A stretch of 64,000 nucleotides of DNA from JADFQT01 sp965216025 (GTDB taxonomy: Bacteria > Chloroflexota > Dehalococcoidia > Lucifugimonadales > UBA3495), in the NCBI GenBank assembly GCA_965216025.1, contig CBDCEX010000017.1, positions 186,001 to 250,000 on the forward strand, in the 5' to 3' direction. A program made the translations under genes and the position numbers. Positions 1 to 8,097 of this stretch are shown piece by piece. Below the pieces are notes generated by a model. The model saw nothing but the letters and a program-made list of their open reading frames with translations, had not been told where the DNA came from and searched no databases. The number at the start of each line of letters is the position of its first letter. Positions within the stretch are counted from its first letter, which is position 1.

Positions 1-1132
1 CAACTCCAATGGAAGGGGCTAACCTTCCCGGCAGGGAAGGGACTTACTTGCCCAGCGGGGCTTTAGCCACCCAATTTGAGAGCACCGACGGCAACTTGAC
101 CGTGCAAGGAATACTCGACTGGGGAAACGTGTCCTACACTACCCAGGATGACCAGGATAGCGGGTCAGGAGACGACGCCTTTGGTAAGGGCACTAAGGAA
201 GATACCGCTGTGCCCGTGCCTGTTACCGGGAGCATTTCGCCGAACAAAAGCGACCTAAGCGCCTTCGGCGGGTACTTGGAGGAGAACGACAGCGGCGGGA
301 AGTTCATGCACCTATTCTGGACCAGGGTCCAGGATCCGAAGGGAACGACCAACATGGACTTCGAATTCAACCAGTCTGATGAATCGGCTAACGGCAAGAC
401 ACCCAACCGAACCGACGGAGACCTGCTAATAGAATACAAACTCTCCAAGGGAGGCACAGTGCCGGAGCTTTGGCGGTACACCTGGATCGATGGGAGTGGA
501 ACGCTTACGGCTGATAAATGTGTAGCCAGCAGCTCCTTGCCTTGTTGGGGTGATAAAACAAACCTCACCGAATCTGGGGATGCGGCTGGTTCGATCAATA
601 CCAGCCTCATTCCGGCGGGCGAAAGTTATGGAATGGGCGATCTAGACCCCTACACCTTCGGAGAGGCGTCGGTGGACTTAACTTCCATCTTCGATCCAAA
701 CAAATGCACCTCCTTTGGCTCGGCTTACCTGAAGAGCCGTTCTTCGGACTCCTTCACCTCTGCAATCAAGGATTTCATTGCGCCACAGACAGTCGACATC
801 AAGAACTGCGGAGCTGTAATCATCGTAAAGAACACCGTTCCCTCTGACTAAAGAGGCGATTTCCACTTCAGTTCTAATATATCCACCGACTCAGTCGTTG
901 TTAGTACATTCTCTTTGAATGGCGGTGATTCAGAGACTATCAGCAACGTGCTGTCCGGTGGTCCCTACATGGTAACTGAAGCTAACCCAGACAGCCTCGG
1001 CTGGGATTTGACCAGCATTGATTGCGGATACGGCAGCAACCCGGAGGCCATTGCTTTAGCCACCGCAACCTTCACTGTAGACACCGACGATACGGTGACT
1101 TGCATCTTCACCAACACCAAGCGGGGCAATAT
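1..1132 (+). pseudogene. Surface protein with prealbumin-like (SpaA-type) repeats, 5' part, broken
   Basis: This is the upstream half of a gene whose reading frame is open at the left window edge, so its true start is probably outside. Residues up to about 260 look like an extracellular adhesin-type domain rich in Asn, Ser, Thr and Gly. They are followed by the first of three repeats that begin with a strand like IIVKNT and end with TCIFTNTK, the pattern of prealbumin-like/SpaA folds. Two lesions are visible. An in-frame TAA at 849-851 interrupts the first repeat, and translation beyond it continues in the same frame with well-conserved repeat sequence. An ISAs1-family element is inserted after base 1132. 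Joining base 1132 to base 2416 restores the frame exactly. The protein was probably exported, but no signal peptide can be seen here. The exact family name is an inference from the repeat pattern. Confidence 0.75.
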
Positions 1133-1194
1133 CAGGGCCTTTTCATTTTCTCAAAATAGTATAAAATTATTACCAGTTTAAGCGGGAGGGAAGG

Positions 1195-1830
1195 ATGATG
1201 ACTTTGAGAGAAACGCTGGATTTGGTGCCTGACTTCCGGAGTAGCCAAGGGCGACGCCACTCTTTGGGGGCGATCCTGGCCTTGGCCACCTGTGCCATGC
1301 TGTGCGGCGCCCGCAGCTTATACGCCATAGCTCAATGGGGGCGGGACCAAGGGGGTGCTACGGCGCAGCTTTTGGGGTTCAGCCAGGAGAAGACACCCTG
1401 CGTGGCCACCCTCCACCGGGTGTTCAAGGGCCTGGACGTGGCGGCCTTTGAGGCAGAAGTCGGCAACTGGCTGGCAAATAGCGGGGTAGAGGCGGATGAC
1501 CCCCTGTCCCTGGACGGGAAAACCTTGCGAGGGGTCCACGGCCAAGAGATACCCGGGGTCCATCTGGTGTCGGCCTACGCTAGCCGCGCTGGGGCAGTGC
1601 TGGCGCAGGTAGCTGCGCCGGGCAAAGGGGAAGAATTGGCGGCGGTCAAAGAAGTATTGGGCCAGGTACCCCTGAAGGGTCGGGTAGTAGTGGCTGATGC
1701 CTTACTGACCCAACGGAAAGTCTGTGAGCAGATTGTGGCAGGCGGCGGAGAGTATCTGCTGCCAGTTAAAGAGAATCAGCCCACCTTGCGCCGAGACCTG
1801 GAGGTGGCTTTTTCCCCTGCTAGGAACTGA
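1195..1830 (+). CDS. ISAs1-family transposase, N-terminal reading frame (copy 1)
   Basis: This frame encodes 211 residues covering the N-terminal associated domain and the first two catalytic aspartates of a DDE transposase. The first lies in LSLDGKTLRG (about residue 105) and the second in VVVADALLTQ (about residue 160). The glutamate needed for catalysis is not in this frame. The frame closes at a TGA just after a GCTTTTTCCCC run, and the rest of the protein continues in the +1 frame. All three copies of the element have the same break at the same place. Either a +1 ribosomal shift (Phe-tRNA re-pairing on UUU-U) makes the full enzyme, or the broken form has been copied with help in trans. 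The start is ATG with GGGAGGGAAGG upstream. Confidence 0.85.
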   Translation: MMTLRETLDLVPDFRSSQGRRHSLGAILALATCAMLCGARSLYAIAQWGRDQGGATAQLLGFSQEKTPCVATLHRVFKGLDVAAFEAEVGNWLANSGVEADDPLSLDGKTLRGVHGQEIPGVHLVSAYASRAGAVLAQVAAPGKGEELAAVKEVLGQVPLKGRVVVADALLTQRKVCEQIVAGGGEYLLPVKENQPTLRRDLEVAFSPARN

Positions 1831-2395
1831 GAGGGCTGGTGGCCCAACCGTACCTCCCTGGCTAGCAGCGGAGTGGCGAGCACGCGGGGCCAAGCTGACG
1901 GTCTGGGCCGATGCTCCAGTAAAGCGGCGTCATGGGCGGCTGGAGCGGCGAGAGTTGTGGGCCTTGGCCGACCCAGAGCTAAATGGCTACGTGGGCAGCG
2001 CTGGGACGGTCGGGGAAGCGTGGCCGCATCTGCAACAGGTGTGTCGGCTAGAGCGCCAGCGGGTCGTGAAGGGCAAGAAACAGGTGGATGTGAGCTATGC
2101 AATTAGCAGTCTCCCAGCCACTGATGCCGATGCCAGGCGATTGTTGAGCCTTTCCCGTGGGCACTGGGGCATCGAGAACCGCCTCCACTGGGTACGGGAT
2201 GTGACCTTCGACGAGGACCGCTCTCAGGTGCGCACTGGGGCCGCCCCACAGGTTCTGGCGGGCCTGCGAAACCTGGTCATCAGCTTGGTACGTCGGGCTG
2301 GGCATTCCAACGTAGCCGCTGCCCTACGCCGCCACAATGCCCATCTCAGCGAAGCTTTCGACATGATGGGCTTTACCTACCAGGCAGGAGAATGA
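1724..2395 (+). CDS. ISAs1-family transposase, C-terminal reading frame (copy 1)
   Basis: The meaningful part starts near 1810, where the upstream transposase frame fails. The first 25 or so codons overlap that frame and are probably not used. The protein carries the third catalytic residue in HWGIENRLHWVRDV, the signature of the ISAs1/IS4-like C-terminal half, and ends at TAYQAGE-like residues next to the right inverted repeat. Together with the upstream frame the total is about 400 residues, the usual size for an ISAs1 transposase. It therefore looks like one protein divided by a +1 frame change, not two genes. No independent ribosome binding site is obvious. Confidence 0.8.
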   Translation: MSRLWQAAESICCQLKRISPPCAETWRWLFPLLGTERAGGPTVPPWLAAEWRARGAKLTVWADAPVKRRHGRLERRELWALADPELNGYVGSAGTVGEAWPHLQQVCRLERQRVVKGKKQVDVSYAISSLPATDADARRLLSLSRGHWGIENRLHWVRDVTFDEDRSQVRTGAAPQVLAGLRNLVISLVRRAGHSNVAAALRRHNAHLSEAFDMMGFTYQAGE

Positions 2396-2405
2396 AAAGA
2401 CCCTG

Positions 2406-3205
2406 GGGGCAATATAAATGTATTGGTGGAGACCACTCCGGGAGGATCTACCCAGGACTTCCACTTTACCCTGTCGGGACCAGCGTTGACCGACCTTGAT
2501 TTCAGCGCCTCCGACTCAACTGGTTATAATGTTATGACAGATAGCTCCCTTGGCTGGTTGCGTCCGGATTCTGGTTACTCCATTAGAGAATACACCGAGC
2601 CGGCAGGCTGGTTTGCTACAGGCAATAGCTGTGACGATGGCAGCCGAGTGGAAAACATTGAACTCAGCCCGGGCGAGACCGCGACTTGCACTTTCACCTA
2701 CGTCAAGATGGGTACGATCATCGTCAGGAAGGAGACTACCCCAAGTGGGGACCCGCAGAGCTTCGACTTCACCTCGACCTACGGGCCCGACTTCAGCTTG
2801 ACGGATTTCAACCCTGAAACGGCGGGTCCACAGAACGACAGTGGCTATTTGTTACCCGGTACCTACTCGGTGAGCGAGTCGGACCTACCGGGCTGGGAAT
2901 TGACCAGCTCCACCTGTGATGATGGCGAAAGCACCCCTGGGAACATCAACCTCCAGGCTGGCGAGACGGTGACCTGCACCTTTAACAACACCAAACTATT
3001 TGCCATAATCACCCTGGTTTGCCACGCCGACCAGCTGTACGCCAGCACCGTGGCACTGGGGAACGGGACGCCGATACAGACGCTGGATCTGACCGCCCAG
3101 GATTCGACCAGCTTCAATCTCTGCACCCTAAGCGGGGCTCGATTCGAGGATATGTCCATATGGAACCATCCGATTACGGTGAGCATTTCGCCCTTACCAC
3201 GATAG
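2406..3205 (+). pseudogene. Surface protein with prealbumin-like repeats, 3' part
   Basis: This is the downstream half of the gene split by the ISAs1 element. It contains the second repeat (from INVLVETTPGG) and the third (from TIIVRKETTPSGD), each ending in a TCTFxxxK motif. A C-terminal segment of about 65 residues without an LPxTG sorting motif or hydrophobic anchor follows, closed by TAG. Each repeat has a pair of cysteines (SCDDG...TCTF) that could form a disulfide in an exported protein. The first bases, 2406-2415, are the target duplication. A strong intrinsic terminator follows 20 bases after the stop codon. The role is probably structural or adhesive at the cell surface, which is inferred from the fold only. 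Confidence 0.75.
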
Positions 3206-3225
3206 GAACTGCGTGATCTAAAAAA

Positions 3226-3253
3226 GGGGCCCGGCTGGCAGCCGGGCCCCTTT
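3226..3253 (+). terminator. Rho-independent terminator of the surface protein gene
   Basis: A perfect 10 bp GC stem (ggggcccggc / gccgggcccc) with a 5-base loop is followed by TTT and preceded by a run of A. It lies 20 bases behind the stop codon. It is also the insertion address of the group II intron that begins four bases later. Confidence 0.92.
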
Positions 3254-3256
3254 CTG

Positions 3257-3942
3257 GTGTGCCAGGCATGTTGTGCATCTTGGAGGTGAAAGTCCTCTGC
3301 GGGCCGTGATGACCGGAACCGCTAGCCTAAGCAAGGGTGTCCACCGTGAGGTGGAATCTGAAGGAAGCTGATGGCAAAACTCGGACCCGACGAACAGGAA
3401 TCGGATACAAGGCCGGCGCAGTGGGGTAACCCGGCCATGGACGGGGAGGCCCGGTAGTCATCCGGACAGGTGCGTTGGTAAATCCGGCGGGGACCGAGGG
3501 AAGGATGCATAGCTTACCCTGGGAGATCTCTGGGGCTGTCCCGATGGAATCGGGACTACCGCACCGGCAACGGTGGGGGAAGGCTCCGGAGAAGTCAGCC
3601 GAGGCCATAGTAGTCCTTCCCGCACGGGAAGGATGAAGGGCCGAATCCTCTACTGCAAGGAGCCAGTCAAGAGGACTCGATGGGCGTAGAGCGGCAGCAA
3701 GGCACGGCCTAACAACTCTCCCTTCTTGAATGGAGGAAGGAGACCGTGCGCCCCGGCGTCCCTGGTGAAGGCGGAACCGGAACTGGGGTGAGCGAGGAGC
3801 AGCCAGCGACCACGGTGTCTGAACGGAAACGAGCCTTGACGGGTGGTAGCACCTATTGAAACAGTAGAGGAAACCGCCGGATACGCTGAGTACGTCCGGT
3901 GGTGTGGGAGGACGGGGGCCGCGAGGCCCCCGCCTACCCGAT
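3257..3942 (+). ncRNA. Group II intron, class C type, without an encoded protein
   Basis: The 5' end GTGTGCC directly follows an intrinsic terminator, the known preferred site of bacterial class C introns. Inside are the conserved blocks of domain I (GGTGAAAGTCC, GTGGAATCTGAAGGAAGC, CGAACAGGAATCGGATACAAGGC). Domain V is recognisable near 3880-3912: a nine-pair stem ACCGCCGGA / TCCGGTGGT with one G-U pair, an upper UAC/GUA helix and a two-base CG bulge. The triad at its base is CGC, as in class C introns, rather than AGC. Domain VI is a GGGGGCC/GGCCCCC hairpin, and the 3' end reads CTACCCGAT. At about 686 bases there is no room for a reverse transcriptase, and only short meaningless frames occur in domain IV. 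It would need maturase supplied from elsewhere. The class is inferred from features, without a covariance search. Confidence 0.85.
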
Positions 3943-3990
3943 TTCCTGAAGGACTTGGGCGCTCTGCGGCCCCAGGGGAGTTGTCCCCGG

Positions 3991-4460
3991 TTAGTCTTGG
4001 GTTCTTGATGCAGCGACGGCCTGGATGACTATGTCGGCCATCTCTTGGTGGGTCGGCGGCGCGAAGCCCATTTCGTAGAAGGTCTGGTAGGACCGGTATT
4101 GGGGGTCTTCGTCCAGGTTGATGCCGTGGTGCTCCAGCCGGTAGAGGTTGTGGGCCCGGTCCAGCATTTCCACCGGCATCCCCCTAAGTTGGGCCATGGT
4201 CAGCCGGTGCCCGTTTCCTCTATGCGCCCCAGGACGTAGGTGATGGCTGTGCGAATGTCCTGCTTGCACCGCTCCAGGGCTTGTTCATCGCTGAGGTCAC
4301 GGTCCTGGGCCCGGTGCCCGATTACCATGGCGGTGTAGATGTCCAGTAGGCTTGGGCCCGGGTCCACCGGGCTGGCGCCGTCGGGCAGGGTCAGGATTAC
4401 GGCCAAGTCCCATGGGTCCTCTGAGGCTGGCCAGTTGCCGCTGTCGCCGTCCTTGACATG
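3991..4460 (-). pseudogene. Hypothetical protein remnant with one frameshift
   Basis: Two overlapping minus-strand frames appear to be one former gene. The upstream frame (4460 to about 4200) encodes residues such as DPWDLAVILTLPDG and ends with LGRIEETG. The downstream frame (to 3991) picks up with LTMAQLRGMPVEMLDRAHN and ends VAASRTQD. Joined near 4215 they give about 145 residues, acidic and helical, with no family that I recognise. The upstream side has no start codon before a stop at 4461-4463, and an IS630 element begins 60 bases further on, so the 5' end may have been removed. On the other side the gene stops close to the group II intron. Confidence 0.4.
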
Positions 4461-4518
4461 TCACGAAGTCATTCTTGGGTCCCATCGTCTCCCATTTGTC
4501 TTTCGTAAGATTGGCGCC

Positions 4519-5403
4519 CTAAACCAAAGCCAAGGTGGGAACTACATTGGGCAGTGATGGCAAAGGCACGGCAGGTGTAAAGATCAAAGCATCGGCTCGG
4601 GCCTGTAACCGGGTTGGGCAGCGATGTTTCACTTCATCCTTACGATGAATTAGCCCGCCGAAGAATTGATTCATCTTCTCTTGGACTTTGGCTTTTGTTC
4701 CCAGGCATTCGTTGGCCGTGACCTCTTCTCTGGCCCAGTCCCAGACGGCTTCGTCGGCGTTGAAGTCTGGACTGTAGGCCGGTAAGGCCACCAACCTCAG
4801 ATGCAAGTCAGGAGTGGTCAAATAGCTGCGAATCGCTGCTCCTCGGTGGGCTGGCCCATTGTCCCAAATCACTACCAGAGGTCCAGGATGGTTTGCTCTT
4901 AGCTGCTGTAAAAAGGCGGTGGAGGTCTCGGCATTGCTGTTTCCAGCTATTTCCATGGCTTCCACCTCCCCAGTCTCCAGACAAACTCCCGAGTAGTAGC
5001 AGGCCTTCTCTCCCCACCGGGGACTGGTGGAGTCCACCAGCGCTGCCTCTCCCTTGAGTACCCGTTTGCCTCGCAGGTCGGCATCGGCCCGAAAGTGGGC
5101 TTCATCCACGAAGAAGATCTTGGCTCCACTCTCTTGGGCCTCCTCTCGGATTTGGCTGTACTGGAGGACGAAGGCTTTCCGTTCTTCATCCTTGGCTTTC
5201 AGGAGGCGTTTCTTGGGTCGCTTCAGCACGAAGCCCAACCGATGGAGGTAGTTCAAGCAACTGCTCCGACTCAGCCCCAGGTCAAAGCTCTGCTTGAGAA
5301 ATTGCCTTACTACTTTCCAGTTCCAGTTGGACAATTCAATCCCCGCCTCCCCAGGCGGATTTTGCACCGCAGACTTCAGTTGGTTCTGTTGACCTCGGTT
5401 CAA
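4519..5403 (-). CDS. IS630-family transposase, catalytic DDE frame (element A)
   Basis: The frame encodes 294 residues with the DDE catalytic domain. The first Asp is in IFFVDEAHF (about residue 98), the second in VVIWDNGPAH (about residue 181), and the Glu is in SPDFNADEAVWDW (about residue 218). Its TAG stop is made partly by the TA target duplication at the left end of the element. It has no good ribosome binding site of its own. Expression is more likely by slippage from the helix-turn-helix frame. All catalytic residues are present, so the enzyme could be active in this cell and in trans on related MITEs. Confidence 0.85.
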   Translation of the reverse strand: MNRGQQNQLKSAVQNPPGEAGIELSNWNWKVVRQFLKQSFDLGLSRSSCLNYLHRLGFVLKRPKKRLLKAKDEERKAFVLQYSQIREEAQESGAKIFFVDEAHFRADADLRGKRVLKGEAALVDSTSPRWGEKACYYSGVCLETGEVEAMEIAGNSNAETSTAFLQQLRANHPGPLVVIWDNGPAHRGAAIRSYLTTPDLHLRLVALPAYSPDFNADEAVWDWAREEVTANECLGTKAKVQEKMNQFFGGLIHRKDEVKHRCPTRLQARADALIFTPAVPLPSLPNVVPTLALV

Positions 5404-5750
5404 GACGGGGGGGAACCCCCAGTCTGCTCAAAGACCAAACCTTGGGCCCCGCCTTGGCGAAAGTTGTCCAGCCAGTTTCCGATGGTATGAGGCTCTCTCT
5501 CCAAAGCCTCAGCCACTTGAGTGGCCGACCACCCTTGGGCCAACAACCATAGCCCATGCCATCGCTCTCGCTCCCGAGGTGTTGGCGCCCGATACATCCT
5601 TTCCCGTAAGTCGCCTACATCCAGTTGCCACCGTTCCAGGAGTTGCACTATGTCTGTCATCCCTTCCACCACCGCCAATCGACTTCTTTTACAGAATATC
5701 GCAACTCCTCTTCGGGTTCGCTTTATGTAGGTTTCACCTTAGCTTTGGTT
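4522..5750 (-). mobile_element. IS630-family insertion sequence, element A
   Basis: The element of about 1229 bp lies between two TA dinucleotides (4520-4521 and 5751-5752), the standard IS630 target duplication. Its inverted ends are AACCAAAGCCAAGGTGGGAA and, on the other strand, AACCAAAGCTAAGGTGAAAC. It carries two overlapping frames for one transposase. The element sits at the 3' end of the DUF262/DUF1524 gene and supplies that gene's present stop codon. Its ends are closely matched by the MITEs at 7519-7664, 23997-24232, 51073-51313 and 52564-52798, so it is the likely source of the enzyme that moves them. Confidence 0.9.
5400..5678 (-). CDS. IS630-family transposase, helix-turn-helix frame (element A)
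   Basis: The frame encodes 92 residues with the N-terminal helix-turn-helix of IS630 transposases (WLLAQGWSATQVAEALEREP) that binds the inverted repeats. It ends in GGSPPS at a TGA inside a run of six C residues. The catalytic frame begins in the -1 frame at the same place and overlaps it by four bases (TTGA). The arrangement is that of a transposase made by -1 ribosomal slippage on CCCCCC. Slippage would give a fusion of about 385 residues, which is normal for the family. Translational coupling with the second frame starting on its own at TTG is the alternative. Confidence 0.8.
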   Translation of the reverse strand: MAVVEGMTDIVQLLERWQLDVGDLRERMYRAPTPRERERWHGLWLLAQGWSATQVAEALEREPHTIGNWLDNFRQGGAQGLVFEQTGGSPPS

Positions 5751-7955
5751 TAGTCCCATCACGTAGGGCAGTTCGTCCGGGCTGGCAAGCCCAACCTCCA
5801 CATCGCCGTTGCCCCACCTTCCGATGTTTGTCACGTCGTTTGCGAGTCCCCTAGGGTCATGGAGTTCGTGGAATCTCATGTTCAGGCTCAATCTCAACCG
5901 GGCTGCCTGGGGGACCACATCTACGAAGTTGGTTTCGGCCTTGTAGGCCACGTAGAGTTTGAGGAACTCCTCTGAAATACATGGGTCGATGGCCAGCACC
6001 TCTCTTCTAAATTCCTCGAAGAGGTGCCGGGTATGACTTCTTTCCACTAGGTGATGATGGTCTTCAATTGTGTAGTTCTTCGGCTGCTCTCCTGTGTCGG
6101 GCAGGTATGTCCGTTGTTTCTCCTCGCTCAGTGACGGACCTTTCCATACCGTTGTCGCCTTGTTAGCCAAGCGCTCGGCGCGGGCGCGAATCGTGGTTTC
6201 GTCCCACCTGTCCAGTTCCCCTAAGCCTTCGTTCATCCGCAGCGGACTTTCCTGGAACCCGCCCTTCATATCTCGTTTCTCCGCGAAGGGCCGGTCGCTG
6301 TATTCGGCGTTGTAACCCGTGAGGGTCAGGTTCCCCAGCGTGTGGAGCCAGGTCTCCTGGATATTTGTCCATCCTTCCCCGAGTGATTCCTGCCATTCTT
6401 CCGGTAGGTTCTCGTTCTGGGGGAGGATATGCTCTACGGTATATTCGTCCACGGGTACAGGTTCTTTCCGGTCGTGGTTCTCAAGTCTCCGAAGCCAATA
6501 ACTGGCTCGATTGTTGCTGTACAGGTTCCTCACCTTGATTTCTCTGGAGAACTCCTCGTCGTTCGGGAATCGCCGGTAGGACGGCATCTGCAGGAAGTGG
6601 AACAGCATGCTCTCTAAATACCGGTCCTTCTTGAGTCCCCTGCTAAAGTTTGCAAAGGTGTTGTTGAGTGAGTTTGTGGGAATGGAACAGACGGCCCTTC
6701 GGAAGACATAGCTTTCGATGTATCTGACGGCGTCAGTTAAGTCGTTGAGGGATAGCTGACTTTTTCGGTAGTCGTCGTACATCTCAAGCATGAGTGGGTC
6801 TGCCACTTCCACCGTCAGGTCCCAGATGTCCCGGAATGCTGCCGCCAGACTGGGTTCTGGCTCCTTCCCAAGGGCCATCGCACAATAGTAGTTGGCGAAC
6901 TCGTTCAGGTCTGCCAGTAACGTGTCGACTTCTATTGGTTCTGGGTTCTTCCTCTGGGAGTATGTTTTGAACTCTTCGTATACCCGGTCGATCCTGGGAA
7001 TAGTGCCGGTCTTGACCGTGAGGTAGTGCCGCATGAACCTGTCGAAGTGCCTGCTGTAGGCTTCCTGGCCGAAGGCTAGCTCCATGGGTCTCCAGTAATT
7101 GGTATAGAGTTTTTCTTGCCGGTCGGGTTCTAAGCCCATCAGCACGTAGTTGCGTATCAGGTCTGCCTGGCTGAGCACTAGCCCCGTGGAGTTCATGCTC
7201 TCGAAGATCAACTGGGGGTTGTCGTGGTCCCGATCCAACGATATGTCGACAAGCATGAGCTTTCCCAAGCCCTTGCAGAGTGGTGCGATATCTTCGCCGA
7301 GATCTCTGATTTTCTCCTCAAAGAGGTCGAAATTTCTCTGAACGCGCACCGACTTGGTCTGGGGAATTGGCCTTTGGCTGATTATCGCCAGGAGCGTTTG
7401 CTCGTCGGTCTGGGTTAGAAGCAGCTTGTAGCGTTTCTGACCATCCTCATCTGGATTGGTCAGGTAATAGTTCCGAAGCTTCCTGGCAGAGAAGCCCTCT
7501 AGGGTTCTTTGTCTCCTAAACTAAAGCCAAGGTGAAATGTACATATCTCAGGACCACACTGTCAGTGCCGACCCGGGTGGCGACCAAAGGTGATATGACA
7601 AGCCGCTGAGTCTCTTCTGTCGTCTTCCAGATCCCGAAATGCACATCCCACCTTGGTATTGGTTTAGGTGACGTGCGAGAGCCTCGAGTATGAGCGAGAT
7701 AGTTGTTAAACGTTGTTGACCGTCGATTACCAGCAGGGGCGTTTGGCTTGAAACTTGGTAGAGTCCCCTTTCGATATAGACTATTGAGCCAATAAAGTGG
7801 CCGGAAATGCCATCGTCCTTCCCCGCGCGAATTATGTCGTCCCAAAGTTGCTGGCATTGCGGTTCCGTCCAGGAATAGGTGCGCTGGTAGATAGGGATGA
7901 TGAACTGGGGTGACTTCCTGAGGAACCCCAGGAGGTTGGCTTCGGTTGCCTTCAT
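5739..7955 (-). pseudogene. GmrSD-type DUF262/DUF1524 restriction protein, interrupted by a MITE
   Basis: The N-terminal part (7955 to about 7667) has the DUF262 ParB-like nuclease/NTPase motifs PIYQRTYSW and IDGQQRLTT. The C-terminal part (about 7516 to 5739) continues with ARKLRNYYL, the helical middle region and the DUF1524 HNH-like block (VEHILPQN, then HTLGNLTLT and a distal K). It ends with a DUF5655-like tail (GNGDVEVGL). Such proteins are type IV-like restriction enzymes that cut modified phage DNA. A 146 bp MITE at 7519-7664 separates the halves. After removing it the two sides are still one base out of frame, so a small indel is present too. At the 3' end IS630 element A replaces the last few residues. 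The protein is probably inactive. The start ATG at 7955 is preceded by a weak GGGAG-like site. Confidence 0.85.
7519..7664. mobile_element. 146 bp MITE with IS630 element A ends
   Basis: It lies between TA dinucleotides at 7517-7518 and 7665-7666. The ends are AACTAAAGCCAAGGTGAAAT and, on the other strand, AACCAATACCAAGGTGGGAT, with a further shared TGTACAT/TGTGCAT motif inside. They match the termini of the IS630 at 4522-5750. There is no coding capacity. It splits the DUF262/DUF1524 gene only 1.8 kb from that IS, so the pair looks like a parent and its non-autonomous derivative. Confidence 0.85.
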
Positions 7956-8023
7956 CGTTTTTCTCCCTGCCGTGAAGAACCTTCTCTGGCAGTTTATTCT
8001 TCGGTTCCGTCACTAGTGCTCGG

Positions 8024-8095
8024 TCAAGTGTCGTCGATCATTGTCATGTGTTCCATGCCCGCCTGGTCGATGATCTTTACGGCGATTTTCACCCC
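8024..8095 (-). pseudogene. Possible 3' scrap of a DNA methyltransferase-like gene
   Basis: On the minus strand just upstream of the DUF262/DUF1524 gene a frame reads GVKIAVKIIDQAGMEHMTMI and stops 69 bases before that gene's start. The ending resembles the C-terminus of site-specific DNA methyltransferases and type III Mod proteins (VKVIDVFGNDTM-like), and such a gene would make sense beside a restriction gene. The upstream part is missing, because the chemotaxis gene on the plus strand starts at 8098. The match is from memory over about 20 residues only, so this is a weak call. Confidence 0.25.
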
Positions 8096-8097
8096 TG

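Larger units (their letters stand above)
1133..2405 (+). mobile_element. ISAs1-family insertion sequence, element A copy 1
   Basis: The element is 1273 bp. Its terminal inverted repeats begin CAGGGCCTTTTCATT on the left, and the right end reads as CAGGGTCTTTTCATT on the other strand. It is flanked by an exact 10 bp direct repeat, ggggcaatat, at 1123-1132 and 2406-2415. A duplication of 8-10 bp is usual for the ISAs1 family. Two further copies lie at 31541-32814 and 45479-46751 in the opposite orientation. An AT-rich stretch with a TATAAAAT-like -10 box lies just inside the left end and could drive the transposase. The intact target duplication and near identity among copies suggest recent movement. 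Confidence 0.93.

Noticed and set aside
849..851. Selenocysteine recoding of the internal stop, suggested by the presence of selB
   Set aside because: The stop is TAA, not TGA, and lies in a structural repeat where no redox residue is expected.
3843..4028. Small plus-strand protein over the end of the group II intron
   Set aside because: It covers intron domain V and VI; the sequence is explained by RNA structure.
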